NCBI RefSeq assembly: GCF_015100155.1
Contig: NZ_JACKZA010000006.1
Span: 113,114 to 177,113, forward strand
Direction: 5' to 3'
Length of the DNA stretch: 64,000 bases
Source of the DNA: Acidithiobacillus sp. HP-2
GTDB lineage: Bacteria > Pseudomonadota > Gammaproteobacteria > Acidithiobacillales > Acidithiobacillaceae
A program made the position numbers and the translations under genes. Shown one piece after another: positions 9,763 to 18,226 of this stretch. Below the pieces are notes generated by a model, which saw only the letters and a program-made list of their open reading frames with translations, was not told the DNA's origin and made no database searches. Position 1 is the first letter of the stretch, and each line of letters begins with the position of its first letter.

Positions 9763-11097
9763 ATGCCCATACTTGATTTACCTACTCCCGATTATCCATT
9801 CCGACGCCGTCAGCTCATGCAGAAAATGCATGACTCTGCCGTTGCCATTATTCCTACGGCTGTCCCCAAACAGCGTAATAGTGATGTGCAATATCCGTTT
9901 CGCGGCGACAGCGACTTTTTATACCTCACCGGATTTGAGGAGCCTGAGGCCGTCCTCGTCCTGATTCCTGGATATTCTGAGGGAGAGCAAATTCTGTTCT
10001 GCCGTCCTCGTGATCCGGCTCGGGAAACCTGGGATGGGCGCAGGGCGGGTCTGGAGGGGGCGCTGGCCCAATGCCAGGTGGATCGCTGTTATTCCATTCA
10101 TGATTTAAATGAGCAAATACCGGCACTTCTGGAAGGCCGGGAGCTTCTGTTTTATCCCATGGGACAAAACAGTGATTTTGACGCCAGAGTCATGCATTGG
10201 CGAAATCTGGCGAAAAGCAAAATTCGTCATGGCATTCGTTATCCGCAGGAAGTGGTGGATGTCGGCGGTCTGATTCATGAAATGCGCCTATTCAAGGATC
10301 CTGCCGAGCTGGAGTGCATGCGGGCCGCTGTCGGCATCAGTGGTGCCGGGCATCGTCATGCCATGCGCCAGTGCCAGCCGGGCATGATGGAATATGCCCT
10401 GTGCTCGGAAATTGAACATGTTTTTCGGCGCCTGGGTTCACCGAGTGTGGCCTATCCCAGTATTGTTGGCGGCGGTGAAAATGCCTGTATTCTTCACTAC
10501 ACGGAAAATAATGCGGAATTACGCGACGGAGATCTGGTTCTGATTGATGCCGGGGCAGAAGTTGCTGGATATGCGGGGGATATTACCCGTACTTTCCCGG
10601 TGAATGGTGTGTATAGTCCTGCCCAGCGGGAAATCTACGAAATCGTCCTGGCTGCTCAGGAGGCTGGAATTGCTGCGGTGCAGGCCGGGAGGCCGGTGTC
10701 TGATTATCACGATGAGGCGGTCAAGGTTTTGGTAGATGGCCTGCGTGATCTGAAAATCCTCTCAGGCAGTCGTGATGCCCTGATTGAACAGGGAGCCTAT
10801 AAAGCTTTTTATATGCATGGTACCGGTCACTGGTTGGGCCTGGATGTGCACGATGTGGGACATTATCGCAATAAAGACAAGACCTCGCGCAAACTGGAAC
10901 CGGGAATGGTATTGACGGTAGAGCCGGGTCTGTACTTTGCTCCAGCGAATCTTTCGGTACCGGAAAGGTGGCGGGGAATCGGCATCCGGATCGAAGACGA
11001 TGTGGTGGTAACAGCGGCCGACCCCGAGATTCTTTCGCAAAATGTCCCTAAAAAAGTGGCAGACATTGAGGCAACGATGGCTGCGGGGCCGGCCTGA
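9763..11097 (+). CDS. pepP: Xaa-Pro aminopeptidase PepP
   Basis: Cytosolic metalloprotease that removes N-terminal residues preceding proline. It has an N-terminal AMP_N domain (residues about 1-140) and a pita-bread catalytic domain. The metal ligands can be seen in LIDAGAEVAGYAGDITRTF (two Asp), the HGTGHWLGLDVHDVG segment (His), LTVEPGL (Glu) and GIGIRIEDDV (Glu). The 444-residue length is normal. AGGAGG is 7 bases upstream of the ATG. An extended -10-like TGTGATAAT lies at 9732-9740. Confidence 0.93.
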   Translation: MPILDLPTPDYPFRRRQLMQKMHDSAVAIIPTAVPKQRNSDVQYPFRGDSDFLYLTGFEEPEAVLVLIPGYSEGEQILFCRPRDPARETWDGRRAGLEGALAQCQVDRCYSIHDLNEQIPALLEGRELLFYPMGQNSDFDARVMHWRNLAKSKIRHGIRYPQEVVDVGGLIHEMRLFKDPAELECMRAAVGISGAGHRHAMRQCQPGMMEYALCSEIEHVFRRLGSPSVAYPSIVGGGENACILHYTENNAELRDGDLVLIDAGAEVAGYAGDITRTFPVNGVYSPAQREIYEIVLAAQEAGIAAVQAGRPVSDYHDEAVKVLVDGLRDLKILSGSRDALIEQGAYKAFYMHGTGHWLGLDVHDVGHYRNKDKTSRKLEPGMVLTVEPGLYFAPANLSVPERWRGIGIRIEDDVVVTAADPEILSQNVPKKVADIEATMAAGPA

Positions 11098-11107
11098 ACG
11101 GAAGTGT

Positions 11108-11692
11108 TCAGATGCCGCTGGTACTGGGTTTGCTGGAATGCACAAAACGCAAGCGGGCTTTTCGAACACCAAAGTCCATTGCTTGCTGGACGCTGCCCAT
11201 CAGAATATCGGCGGCCATGTGGTAACGGGGATTCATGGTGTCCCATACGATGCCATGAATGATTTTTCCCGAAGAGAGAACGATGTTGATTTGTTCTCCA
11301 CAGCGATTGCTGCCATTGCTGCGAAAGAAAAGATCAGGCGACAGGGCGATCTGATCAGGCCGGGTGGGTCCGCAGGCTGACATGCCAGGATTGCTGTTGG
11401 TCTGGCTGGGTAAAGCGTTATATGCCGTAACCCGGCGCAAATAAAAAACTTGATGGTGAATGATGAGGGCGCCATCCCCTTGCCCAGCGGCAGATTCATT
11501 GCGGGTGTTACTACCTTGATCACTGGTTTTTTCCAGGGAGCCAGATCCAGAAGGGTTCACGACGATGGCTGTTTGCGGAGTGAGTTGAGTGAGCATCCCG
11601 GCTGGCAATCCTGAAGAATTAAATGCCAGAGCATTCGGTAATAATGAAGCCATCAGGGCAACGCACATTCCTGCAGACAGACTTTTAATCAT
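11108..11692 (-). CDS. Secreted protein, possibly double-psi beta-barrel type
   Basis: A 194-residue exported protein of uncertain family. The ATG at 11692 is preceded by GGGAGAA and opens a signal peptide (MIKSLSAGMCVALMASLLPNALA). The middle is Ser/Thr/Asn-rich. The C-terminal half has a Cys in SACG, IALSPDLFF, a second Cys in NRCGEQI and GIVWDTMNPRYHMAADI. The conserved-looking Cys, NRCG and late Asp reminded me of RlpA/expansin-type double-psi barrels, but this is a weak resemblance. It is convergent with pepP, 10 bases apart. Confidence 0.5.
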   Translation of the reverse strand: MIKSLSAGMCVALMASLLPNALAFNSSGLPAGMLTQLTPQTAIVVNPSGSGSLEKTSDQGSNTRNESAAGQGDGALIIHHQVFYLRRVTAYNALPSQTNSNPGMSACGPTRPDQIALSPDLFFRSNGSNRCGEQINIVLSSGKIIHGIVWDTMNPRYHMAADILMGSVQQAMDFGVRKARLRFVHSSKPSTSGI

Positions 11693-12000
11693 AGGGTTCT
11701 CCCGCTTTGAGCTGGCATTCTGGAGCCGGTTCCCAGTCGAAACACAGACGGGCGTTGTTCTCAAATCATGAAAAGGAACAATATTTTATAAAAAATCTGG
11801 AAAAAATCAAGGAGATAAATTAAATTTATTAAAAACAATCGGTTGCGATTGCATCCGAGCTTGTGCGTGGTGTTGTGCTGCCTTTATTGTCAGATAAATT
11901 GAAAAATAATAGTACCCATTGTGACGTGGATGCTGGCGTATGGTTATTTTTTTAGTTATGATTCATCTGCTCGTTTTCCAACCCAACAAAGGAGACTGCT
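11693..12000. other. Intergenic region between two divergent secreted-protein genes
   Basis: This 308-base AT-rich stretch carries the upstream regions of the minus-strand secreted protein and the plus-strand lipoprotein gene. It has several A/T runs (about 11770-11835) and AAAGGAGA just before the lipoprotein start. I see no convincing gene, repeat or RNA in it and cannot place a promoter with confidence. Confidence 0.4.
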
Positions 12001-12306
12001 ATGAGCAAGTTTACCACAGCTTTGAAAGTGACTGCGCTGATTTTGCCCTTGGGCCTGGCCGGTTGCGCTACCAGTTCTGACCTCGCTAAGGTTTCTGCCA
12101 AGGCTGATGCCGCGCAGTCCACCGCCAACGAGGCTCTTGCCAAGGCCAATGCCGCACAGGGCACTGCTACTGACGCTTTGAGCAAGGCTAATGCCGCACA
12201 GAGCACGGCTGATCAGGCCATGAGCACTGCCAATGCTGCCAACCAGAAGGCTGAAGAAGCCAATGAGAAGGTAGAGCGCATGTTCAAAAAGGCGATGATG
12301 AAGTAA
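12001..12306 (+). CDS. Lpp-like alanine-zipper outer-membrane lipoprotein
   Basis: A 101-residue lipoprotein resembling Braun's lipoprotein and the LppX/OprI group. The signal peptide ends in the lipobox LAGC (lipidated Cys at residue 21). The mature part is one long helix built from imperfect repeats of the type KANAAQSTADxA, giving Ala at heptad core positions (an alanine zipper that would trimerise). The C-terminus is KKAMMK; a C-terminal Lys is the residue that Lpp links to peptidoglycan. AAGGAG precedes the ATG, and a strong terminator follows. High expression is likely. Confidence 0.85.
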   Translation: MSKFTTALKVTALILPLGLAGCATSSDLAKVSAKADAAQSTANEALAKANAAQGTATDALSKANAAQSTADQAMSTANAANQKAEEANEKVERMFKKAMMK

Positions 12307-12329
12307 TTTTATCGTCGTACTGGATGTGC

Positions 12330-12366
12330 AAAGGCCCCGCCGGTTTCCGGCGGGGCCTTTGGTTTT
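12330..12366 (+). terminator. Rho-independent terminator after the lipoprotein gene
   Basis: A nearly perfect GC-rich hairpin (AAAGGCCCCGCCGG / CCGGCGGGGCCTTT, loop TTT) followed by GGTTTTT. It ends the lipoprotein transcript. Confidence 0.93.
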
Positions 12367-12408
12367 TGGTGCTTACATGAGGCTATAGAAAGTTTGGTGT
12401 GGTCTTGA

Positions 12409-12766
12409 TTAACCTGCCTTGCGAAAATGCAAATCCACATGAATATCCACAAAAGGACACAGTACACCCCCACTGGCTGTGCGCTCAATCAATCCGAGCT
12501 CCGTGAGCACTACCACATCATCATGTACGCGGCGCACATCTCGACCTATCTGCCCGGGCCAGCTCGCGGATGGAGACATCCCCTAACCGCATAATCTGGC
12601 GTAGTAACGACCAGCGTAATGCCGTTAGTCGGCCAAGAAATACATCCGCTGATTCAAAATTCAGGGTTTCTCCCTGGTAGGTTTCAGACTGAGCAGCCTT
12701 GCCCGCACTGCGTAGAGCAGCCTGCCAGTCCGGTTGTACGGTAATGGTCAGTGTCCGCGTTTCCAC
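12409..12766 (-). pseudogene. Frameshifted HTH antitoxin-type regulator (HVO_A0114-like)
   Basis: The 5' part, from the GTG at 12766, encodes METRTLTITVQPDW followed by a helix-turn-helix start ending in IRELAR. The reading frame then breaks. Skipping one G of the GGG run near 12556-12558 restores a continuous product: QIGRDVRRVHDDVVVLTELGL, then IERTASGGVLCPF, then VDIHVDLHFRKAG and a stop at 12409. Winged-HTH proteins of this layout act as antitoxins or repressors next to DUF6516-type proteins. A single-base insertion is the simplest explanation, and a sequencing error cannot be excluded. It overlaps the remnant toxin gene upstream. Confidence 0.75.
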
Positions 12767-12900
12767 CGTTCCACCTCTACAATAAAATCCTCAATCAATT
12801 GATCCACATTGATAGCGGTACGCGCCAAACAACCATTTTCAGATTGTCACCGTTAGGTAGGTGCAACATCCCTAAAGCGGGTGATCAAGGTTGCTTTCAT
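12748..12900 (-). pseudogene. Remnant of a DUF6516-type toxin gene
   Basis: From the ATG at 12900 the strand encodes MKATLITRFRDV. After a frame change it reads HLPNGDNLKMVVWRVP, and after another it reads AINVDQLIEDFIVEVERW to a stop at 12748. These three pieces match, in order, the start, the MVIW strand and the C-terminal helix of DUF6516 proteins, which are about 110 residues long. The middle is missing, so the gene has at least one frameshift and an internal deletion. It overlaps the antitoxin-like pseudogene by 19 bases, the normal arrangement for this pair. Confidence 0.6.
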
Positions 12901-12977
12901 GGAATGATTTTTTCGTTTTCTTGGGTGTTGTCAATAATGTCAACATTTACGAGTGCCCAAGAATCATTGGATACCCG

Positions 12978-13658
12978 TCATAGTTCTTTCATTACTTTAT
13001 TCAATGCGCGTTGCGCCGAAGCCAGTTCTTTCAGCAGAAAGCCGTGGGCGTTTATGTGTATCTGGCAATCCTGAATCACTTCCCGATAGGCATCCCGGTA
13101 GTCGAGCATCATCGTCTTGCGCCGGTCCTTCTTGGTCTGGATGAAATTTTCGTCATAGTAAGTCAGTAGATCATCCGCAAAATAACTGACCACCAGCATG
13201 GCAGCATTGGTGGCGTATTCCGCCATGAAGTCCGGTCCAAAACTGTCTGAAGAAAGAATAAATTCATTCGTTGGAAGCATTTTATCCAGCTTGCGCATGA
13301 CCTTGTGTGTGGCTTTGGTCCGTTGAACCAACCAATCCACGGCTTCTTGATCCGTTAATTCCGGGTATCTCTGCGCTTCATAGATCAGCACATTGGCCGC
13401 TTCCGTCAGGGCATTCATGCCGTGAATAGTCTGCAGAAACTGGGCGCAAGGGACAGCCAAATCATCCGCAGTGGGTTCCTGACCGGCCTGTTCAAGGTAC
13501 AGGCTACCCGCCTGAATAATAGCATCGAGCACATCTACTGGTTGGCTATCAATGTCTTGCAGCAACAGAGCCGGACCATAGGCGGTCAGGCGTTTACGTT
13601 TCTTGCGCAAGTGTTTGGCGGATTTACCGCCTGCGGGGAATGGGTGAACATTGCTCAT
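12978..13658 (-). CDS. Hypothetical protein, mostly helical
   Basis: I do not recognise this 226-residue protein. The N-terminus is basic (KSAKHLRKKRKR, residues 12-23) and could bind nucleic acid. The rest is predicted helical, soluble and acidic, with no membrane segment or signal peptide. It lies in the accessory region between the eroded toxin-antitoxin pair and a small membrane-protein pair, all on the minus strand. No strong binding site precedes the ATG. Coding potential is supported by length and by the absence of a better frame. Confidence 0.55.
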   Translation of the reverse strand: MSNVHPFPAGGKSAKHLRKKRKRLTAYGPALLLQDIDSQPVDVLDAIIQAGSLYLEQAGQEPTADDLAVPCAQFLQTIHGMNALTEAANVLIYEAQRYPELTDQEAVDWLVQRTKATHKVMRKLDKMLPTNEFILSSDSFGPDFMAEYATNAAMLVVSYFADDLLTYYDENFIQTKKDRRKTMMLDYRDAYREVIQDCQIHINAHGFLLKELASAQRALNKVMKEL

Positions 13659-13719
13659 TGCGGGAATTTAGCATATTGAGGGCACCCAGAAAATAAGGGC
13701 CTTGGATTGCCATCACGGA

Positions 13720-14256
13720 TTAACAGATTTCATCATATACTTTCTTTAAGGTAAAATACGGGCCATAGATGAGTGCGCCATCATTATCTTTTTTCACTTC
13801 AACGATTCCCGTTGTGCCAGAAAATACCGTTACTTTTCCAATCATGCTTTTATAAAAGCTGTCACCTGCCCCATACAGTTTCCCAACAGGGATGAATGAT
13901 ACGCTACTATCCCCATTTTCTACTTTTCTATAGCCGTGGGAAAAACCGTAAAACTTTCTTTCCTGCTCAAGGATGATGGGTAATTCCGAAATAACAGATT
14001 CTACATTCTTGACGACATAAAAATAATTATGAGGGTGAATGGATATTCTGGTAGGCTTGTATCTCTGCAATATCCAAAACCCGCCTACAAAAGAACTCAT
14101 GGTGACCCACGTCACCCACAATGTTGGGCGATTGTCCGCGTAATGGAATGCTACGACCTCAAAGATCAGGATAATTAAGGCGATAGAACCATAAGTATAG
14201 AAAAATATGAAGGTTATATTTGGCGAATAAAACGCTTTGATATCACTGTCTGTCAT
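13720..14256 (-). CDS. Hypothetical membrane protein with two N-terminal helices
   Basis: A 178-residue protein of unknown function. Two transmembrane helices (about residues 13-35 and 45-65) are followed by a soluble domain of about 110 residues with alternating beta-type sequence (FYVVKNVESVISELP, GKVTVFSGTTGIVEV). I chose the ATG at 14256 (MTDSDIKAF) rather than the first in-frame start at 14274. It follows a 49-residue membrane protein on the same strand and is probably cotranscribed with it. Base composition is AT-richer than the neighbours, which fits foreign origin. Confidence 0.55.
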   Translation of the reverse strand: MTDSDIKAFYSPNITFIFFYTYGSIALIILIFEVVAFHYADNRPTLWVTWVTMSSFVGGFWILQRYKPTRISIHPHNYFYVVKNVESVISELPIILEQERKFYGFSHGYRKVENGDSSVSFIPVGKLYGAGDSFYKSMIGKVTVFSGTTGIVEVKKDNDGALIYGPYFTLKKVYDEIC

Positions 14257-14331
14257 TGACTCACGCCAGAGCAAGGTGTTTTACAAAACAATTCCATTCA
14301 TTTTTTATAAAAACTGGTGTAATTTTCATCT

Positions 14332-14481
14332 TCAACCTTTATTTTGGTGGCCAGCAGAGATCACGTAAAACAAAGGGGTTACTGAACCGTAAACAATGCC
14401 AATGGCAAGAACTACCGATGACACTATGAACATCAGCCCTGCCGTAAACGTCGCAGAAAGAAAAAATTCCCGTGTGGTCAT
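14332..14481 (-). CDS. Small membrane protein, 49 residues
   Basis: The ATG at 14481 has AGAGGG 6 bases upstream. The 49-residue product (MTTREFFLSATF...) has one long hydrophobic helix covering residues 10-42 and a short polar tail ending HQNKG. It lies 75 bases upstream of the two-helix membrane protein on the same strand, suggesting a joint function at the membrane. No family recognised. Confidence 0.45.
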   Translation of the reverse strand: MTTREFFLSATFTAGLMFIVSSVVLAIGIVYGSVTPLFYVISAGHQNKG

Positions 14482-14638
14482 ATTTTGCCCTCTAACGGTT
14501 TGAAGGATTCACAAGGTTTTTTACGCAAGGCTACAACTCGTTGAATTTTAGTCCAACCTTGCACCCGATTCCAGTCACACCCGCTCACCTCATCCCGCCT
14601 TTTCATGATATAACAACACAAAATCAAAAGGGGACACC

Positions 14639-16210
14639 ATGCCACGCGGACCAGCCAAAAAGAAAACCGAAGACCCCAGCAGCCTCGAATCCAAACTCTG
14701 GGCAACTGCCGACAAGCTGCGCGGTCATCTGGACGCAGCCGACTACAAGCATGTCGTGTTGGGCCTGATTTTCCTCAAATACATTTCAGACCGATTTGCC
14801 GATAGATATACGGAAATCATTCGGGAAGAGGCCGGGACGTATGCTGTCGAAGACCGCGACGAATACACGGCAGAAGGCGTTTTCTGGGTACCGGTTTCGG
14901 CACGCTGGCCAGTGATCCAAGCCGCCGCCAAACAGACCGATATCGGCAAGCGCATTGATGACGCCATGACCGAGATCGAGAAAGAAAATCCCCATCTGAA
15001 AAACATCCTGCCCAAAGGCTATGCCCGCCCCACGCTGGATCAGCGCCGTCTGGGTGAACTGGTGGACCTCATCGGCACCATTGGCTTGGGGACTGCAGAA
15101 CATCAAGCCCGTGATACCTTGGGGCGGGTTTATGAATACTTTCTGGGCCGTTTTGCCAGTGCCGAAGGGAAACGCGGCGGCGAGTTCTACACCCCGGCCT
15201 CGGTAGTCCGAACGCTGGTCACCATGCTGGCCCCGTATAAAGGGCGTATCTATGACCCCTGCTGCGGGTCCGGTGGCATGTTTGTCCAGTCGGAAAAGTT
15301 CATCGAAGCCCACGGCGGCAAAGTGGGCGACATCAGCGTTTACGGGGAAGAATCCAATCCCAATACGTGGAAGCTGGCCCTCATGAATCTCGCCATTCGG
15401 GGTATTGAGGCGGATTTGGGGGTGGAAGCCGCAGATACCTTTCACAAAGACCTGCATCCTGATTTACGCGCCGATTACATTCTGGCTAATCCCCCTTTCA
15501 ACATATCCGATTGGGGCGGCGATCTGCTAAGGGAAGACAAACGCTGGCAGTACGGCATACCGCCCACAGGCAATGCCAACTTCGGCTGGGTGCAGCACAT
15601 GGTCCACCACTTGGCCCCTTATGGTGTGGCGGGCTTTGTCTTGGCGAACGGGTCCATGTCATCCAATACCAGCGGCGAGGGCGAAATCCGCAAAAACCTC
15701 ATTGAAGCGGATATGGTGGATTGCATGGTGGCCCTGCCCGGTCAATTGTTCTACAGCACCCAGATTCCCGTCTGTCTATGGTTTCTGGCAAAGAACCGTG
15801 ATGACGGACGGGGCTTGGCGGGCAAGGAACTGTTTGAACGCACCGGCGAAGTGCTGTTCATTGATGCCCGCAACATGGGCTTCATGGCCGACCGCACCCA
15901 TCGGGAATTGTCCGACGAAGACATCCAGAAAATTGCCGATACCTACCACAACTGGCGCGGCGATGGGGACGGGGAATATGCAGACGTTCCCGGTTTCTGC
16001 AAAGCCGCCAGTCTGGATGACATCCGCAAGAACGGCCACGTCCTGACGCCGGGGCGCTATGTGGGGGCTGCCGCCAAGGATGATGACGGTGAACCCTTTG
16101 AAGAAAAGATGGCACGGCTGACCAAAGATCTATCCGAACAGTTGGCCGAAGGACGCAGGCTGGAAGACGAAATGAGGAAGAATCTGGGGTTGTTGGGGTA
16201 TGAACTGTAA
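14639..16210 (+). CDS. hsdM: Type I restriction-modification methyltransferase subunit HsdM
   Basis: N6-adenine methyltransferase subunit of a type I restriction-modification complex (M2S, R2M2S). The N-terminal HsdM_N helical domain (residues about 10-130, with the [10 protein letters not shown] segment) is followed by a Rossmann catalytic domain. The AdoMet loop [10 protein letters not shown] is at residues 206-215 and the catalytic NPPF at 284-287. Length 523 is normal. AAAAGGGG lies 6 bases upstream of the ATG. It opens a locus running to hsdR at 23925. Confidence 0.95.
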   Translation: MPRGPAKKKTEDPSSLESKLWATADKLRGHLDAADYKHVVLGLIFLKYISDRFADRYTEIIREEAGTYAVEDRDEYTAEGVFWVPVSARWPVIQAAAKQTDIGKRIDDAMTEIEKENPHLKNILPKGYARPTLDQRRLGELVDLIGTIGLGTAEHQARDTLGRVYEYFLGRFASAEGKRGGEFYTPASVVRTLVTMLAPYKGRIYDPCCGSGGMFVQSEKFIEAHGGKVGDISVYGEESNPNTWKLALMNLAIRGIEADLGVEAADTFHKDLHPDLRADYILANPPFNISDWGGDLLREDKRWQYGIPPTGNANFGWVQHMVHHLAPYGVAGFVLANGSMSSNTSGEGEIRKNLIEADMVDCMVALPGQLFYSTQIPVCLWFLAKNRDDGRGLAGKELFERTGEVLFIDARNMGFMADRTHRELSDEDIQKIADTYHNWRGDGDGEYADVPGFCKAASLDDIRKNGHVLTPGRYVGAAAKDDDGEPFEEKMARLTKDLSEQLAEGRRLEDEMRKNLGLLGYEL

Positions 16211-16487
16211 GGAAATCGCCTTTAGTCGCCATGCCGTTCAGCGCATGTTTGAGCGCGGAATATCCCGGGATGCAGTGGTAAGTACACTATCTGCTGGTGA
16301 AGTCATTGACGAATACCCGACAGATCAACCATATCCCAGCGTGCTCATGCTAGGCTGGTTTGACGGCCAACCGCTACACTTGGTAGCCGCAAAGGATGCG
16401 ATATCCGACCACTGCATTGTGATTACGGTCTATATTCCCAAGGTTGATCAGTGGATGGAAGGTTTCAGGAAGAGGAATTTGCCATGA
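16200..16487 (+). CDS. DUF4258 protein, probable RelE-like toxin
   Basis: A 95-residue small protein with the DUF4258 pattern: [15 protein letters not shown] at the N-terminus, a central GEVIDEYP...YPSVLMLGW segment, and a C-terminal [14 protein letters not shown] strand. DUF4258 proteins belong to the RelE/MqsR-like fold group and are often toxins. The start overlaps the hsdM end by 11 bases, and the stop overlaps the next gene as ATGA. The partner carries a YgiT-type zinc finger, as in MqsRA-like pairs. Confidence 0.75.
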   Translation: MNCKEIAFSRHAVQRMFERGISRDAVVSTLSAGEVIDEYPTDQPYPSVLMLGWFDGQPLHLVAAKDAISDHCIVITVYIPKVDQWMEGFRKRNLP

Positions 16488-16708
16488 AATGTGTTATCTG
16501 CAAGCAGGGACAAACGGCACCCGGATTCGTTACCGTTACGTTGGAACGTGCCGACACCGTGCTGGTTATCAAGGATGTACCCGCAGAGGTCTGTACACAG
16601 TGCGGGGAATATTATTTAGACGATGCCACTACCCAGCGCATCATGACACTGGGTGAAGACGCCATTCGTCATCGGGCTGAAGTGGAAGTGTTGCGGTATG
16701 TGGCCTGA
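16484..16708 (+). CDS. YgiT-type zinc-finger (MqsA-like) antitoxin
   Basis: A 74-residue protein with two CxxC pairs (CVIC at residues 3-6 and CTQC near residue 37), the YgiT/MqsA zinc-finger pattern, followed by a short helical tail. It lacks the C-terminal Xre-type HTH of full MqsA, so DNA binding is uncertain. It starts inside the stop of the DUF4258 gene (ATGA). The two most likely form a toxin-antitoxin pair lodged inside the restriction-modification locus. Confidence 0.75.
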   Translation: MKCVICKQGQTAPGFVTVTLERADTVLVIKDVPAEVCTQCGEYYLDDATTQRIMTLGEDAIRHRAEVEVLRYVA

Positions 16709-16738
16709 GACCCAAGGGCAAGCAGGTCAGGTGATGAC

Positions 16739-16954
16739 ATGAGCGTAGACCGAAACCGTGGGGTAGCGATTGTCAACGAGGTCATGGACCCTCTAGATGG
16801 GGATACCGTGTTTGGGCAGCGATGGGGTAGTGGTGAACTTATCCGTATAACGCCCAAGGAATTGAATGCCCTGATGGAAGGCAAAATCATCGCCGTGGAT
16901 GTTGAGAGTGAGTATGTGGTGTACCTTCAACTGGATGAAGAATCCGAGGATTGA
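16739..16954 (+). CDS. Small hypothetical protein, 71 residues
   Basis: Small acidic protein of unknown function (MSVDRNRGVAIVNEVMDPLDG...). AGGTGA precedes the ATG. The C-terminal half (IAVDVESEYVVYLQLDEESED) looks like a beta hairpin, as in small toxin-antitoxin-associated proteins. It sits 30 bases after the zinc-finger gene and 3 bases before an antitoxin-like gene, so it is part of the same transcript. Confidence 0.55.
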   Translation: MSVDRNRGVAIVNEVMDPLDGDTVFGQRWGSGELIRITPKELNALMEGKIIAVDVESEYVVYLQLDEESED

Positions 16955-16957
16955 GCC

Positions 16958-17206
16958 ATGCTACAAACTATTGAAGTAGAAATTGATGCACAGGGACAGG
17001 TTCATCCCGTGGGGTTGGGCAAGCCGCTTCCGGCAGGCCGTGCCTTGTTGACCTTGCTAACGCCGCTTGCCAACGAAGAATCGCTGCTTTCAGAATCTGC
17101 ACTGGCTGAAGACTGGTTGAAACCCGAAGAGGATGAGGCATGGGCCTACTTGCAGCCGGTCAGGTCACCCTTACCGTCTTATGCGGAGACGGCGGGCGAT
17201 GGATAA
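16958..17206 (+). CDS. Antitoxin-like protein without a toxin
   Basis: An 82-residue protein starting MLQTIEVEIDAQGQVHPV, with PAGRALLTLLTP and the tail LLSESALAEDWLKPEEDEAWAYLQP. This pattern is common in small antitoxins encoded directly upstream of PemK/MazF or RelE-type toxins: a short beta N-terminal DNA-binding half and an acidic Trp-rich tail that would cover the toxin. No toxin gene follows; the next gene, an ORF6N-domain pseudogene, starts inside its 3' end. It may be an orphan antitoxin. Confidence 0.6.
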   Translation: MLQTIEVEIDAQGQVHPVGLGKPLPAGRALLTLLTPLANEESLLSESALAEDWLKPEEDEAWAYLQPVRSPLPSYAETAGDG

Positions 17207-18226
17207 CCGCAACGACAAGTCGGCAAAAACCAACCTGAAGGAGCCGGGTATGGGGGGTGATAAAGACACGGGTATCGCACTGCGGGGAGATAGTCTGCGC
17301 AGCCTCATATACACTGTGCGCGGGATGGAGGTAATGCTGGACAGCGATCTAGCAGGGTTATACGGCGTTGAAACCAGGGTCTTCAACCAGGCGGTCAAGC
17401 GCAATATCGATCGGTTTCCCGAGTCTTTCCGCTTTCATCTCACCCAGGTTGAATACGATTCTTTAAGGTCACCATTGGTGACCTTAAACGAGGAGCCTGA
17501 CTTGAGATCACAATCTGTGACCTCAAGTGCCCATGGCGGGAGAAGGTACCATCCTTACGCCTTCACCGAACAGGGCGTGGCCATGCTCTCGGCGGTGCTG
17601 CGCAGCGAAACTGCCGTCCAGATCAGCATCCACATCATCAATGCCTTTATCGCCATGCGCCGGTTCATGGCCCCAATGGCGGCCTGCTCCAACGCATGGA
17701 CTCGCTGGAAAAACGGCAAATCCACCACGAGATCAACACCGACGACCGCTTCAACAAGGTATTCGACGCGCTTGAAAGCAAAACCCTGAATCCCACCCAG
17801 GGCATCTTTTTTGACGGCCAGATATTCGACGCCTATGTGTTTGTCAATGACCTGCTGCGCCAGGCGAAACAATCCATCGTCCTGATCGACAACTACATCG
17901 ACGACAGTGTGCTGATGCAACTGACCAAGCGCCGCCAAGGCGTCAGCGCCACCATCCTGACCAAAACCATCAGCAAGCAGATTGCCCAAGACCTGAAAAA
18001 GCACAACGCCCAGTATCCGCCGATCCAGATACATGAGTTTGGCGACAGCCACGACCGTTTTCTGATTCTGGACGGCAAAGCGGCCTACCACCTCGGCGCG
18101 TCGCTCAAGGATTTGGGCAAGAAGTGGTTTGCCTTTTCCAGAATGGACGGGAGCGGATTGAAGGTGATGGAGCGGGTGGATGCGCTCATTGAGGCCAACC
18201 TGAAGGGGCTTGGATATGGCGAGTGA
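17199..18226 (+). pseudogene. ORF6N-domain DNA-binding protein, frameshifted
   Basis: The N-terminal half (residues about 1-155) has the ORF6N domain, including VRGMEVMLDSDLAGLYGVETRVFNQAVKRN and AFTEQGVAMLSAVL. The frame breaks after FIAMRRFMA. Adding one base at the CCCC run (17671-17674) restores NGGLLQRMDSLEKRQIHHEINTDDRFNKVFDALE, which continues to the stop at 18226. The second half (IFFDGQIFDAYVFVNDLLRQA, later DSHDRFLILDG) is the usual tail of such proteins near type I restriction loci. Loss of one C in a homopolymer may be mutation, phase variation or sequencing error. Confidence 0.75.

Noticed and set aside
14786..15457. Minus-strand open frame within hsdM
   Set aside because: Antisense shadow of a strongly conserved methyltransferase; no binding site or recognisable domain.
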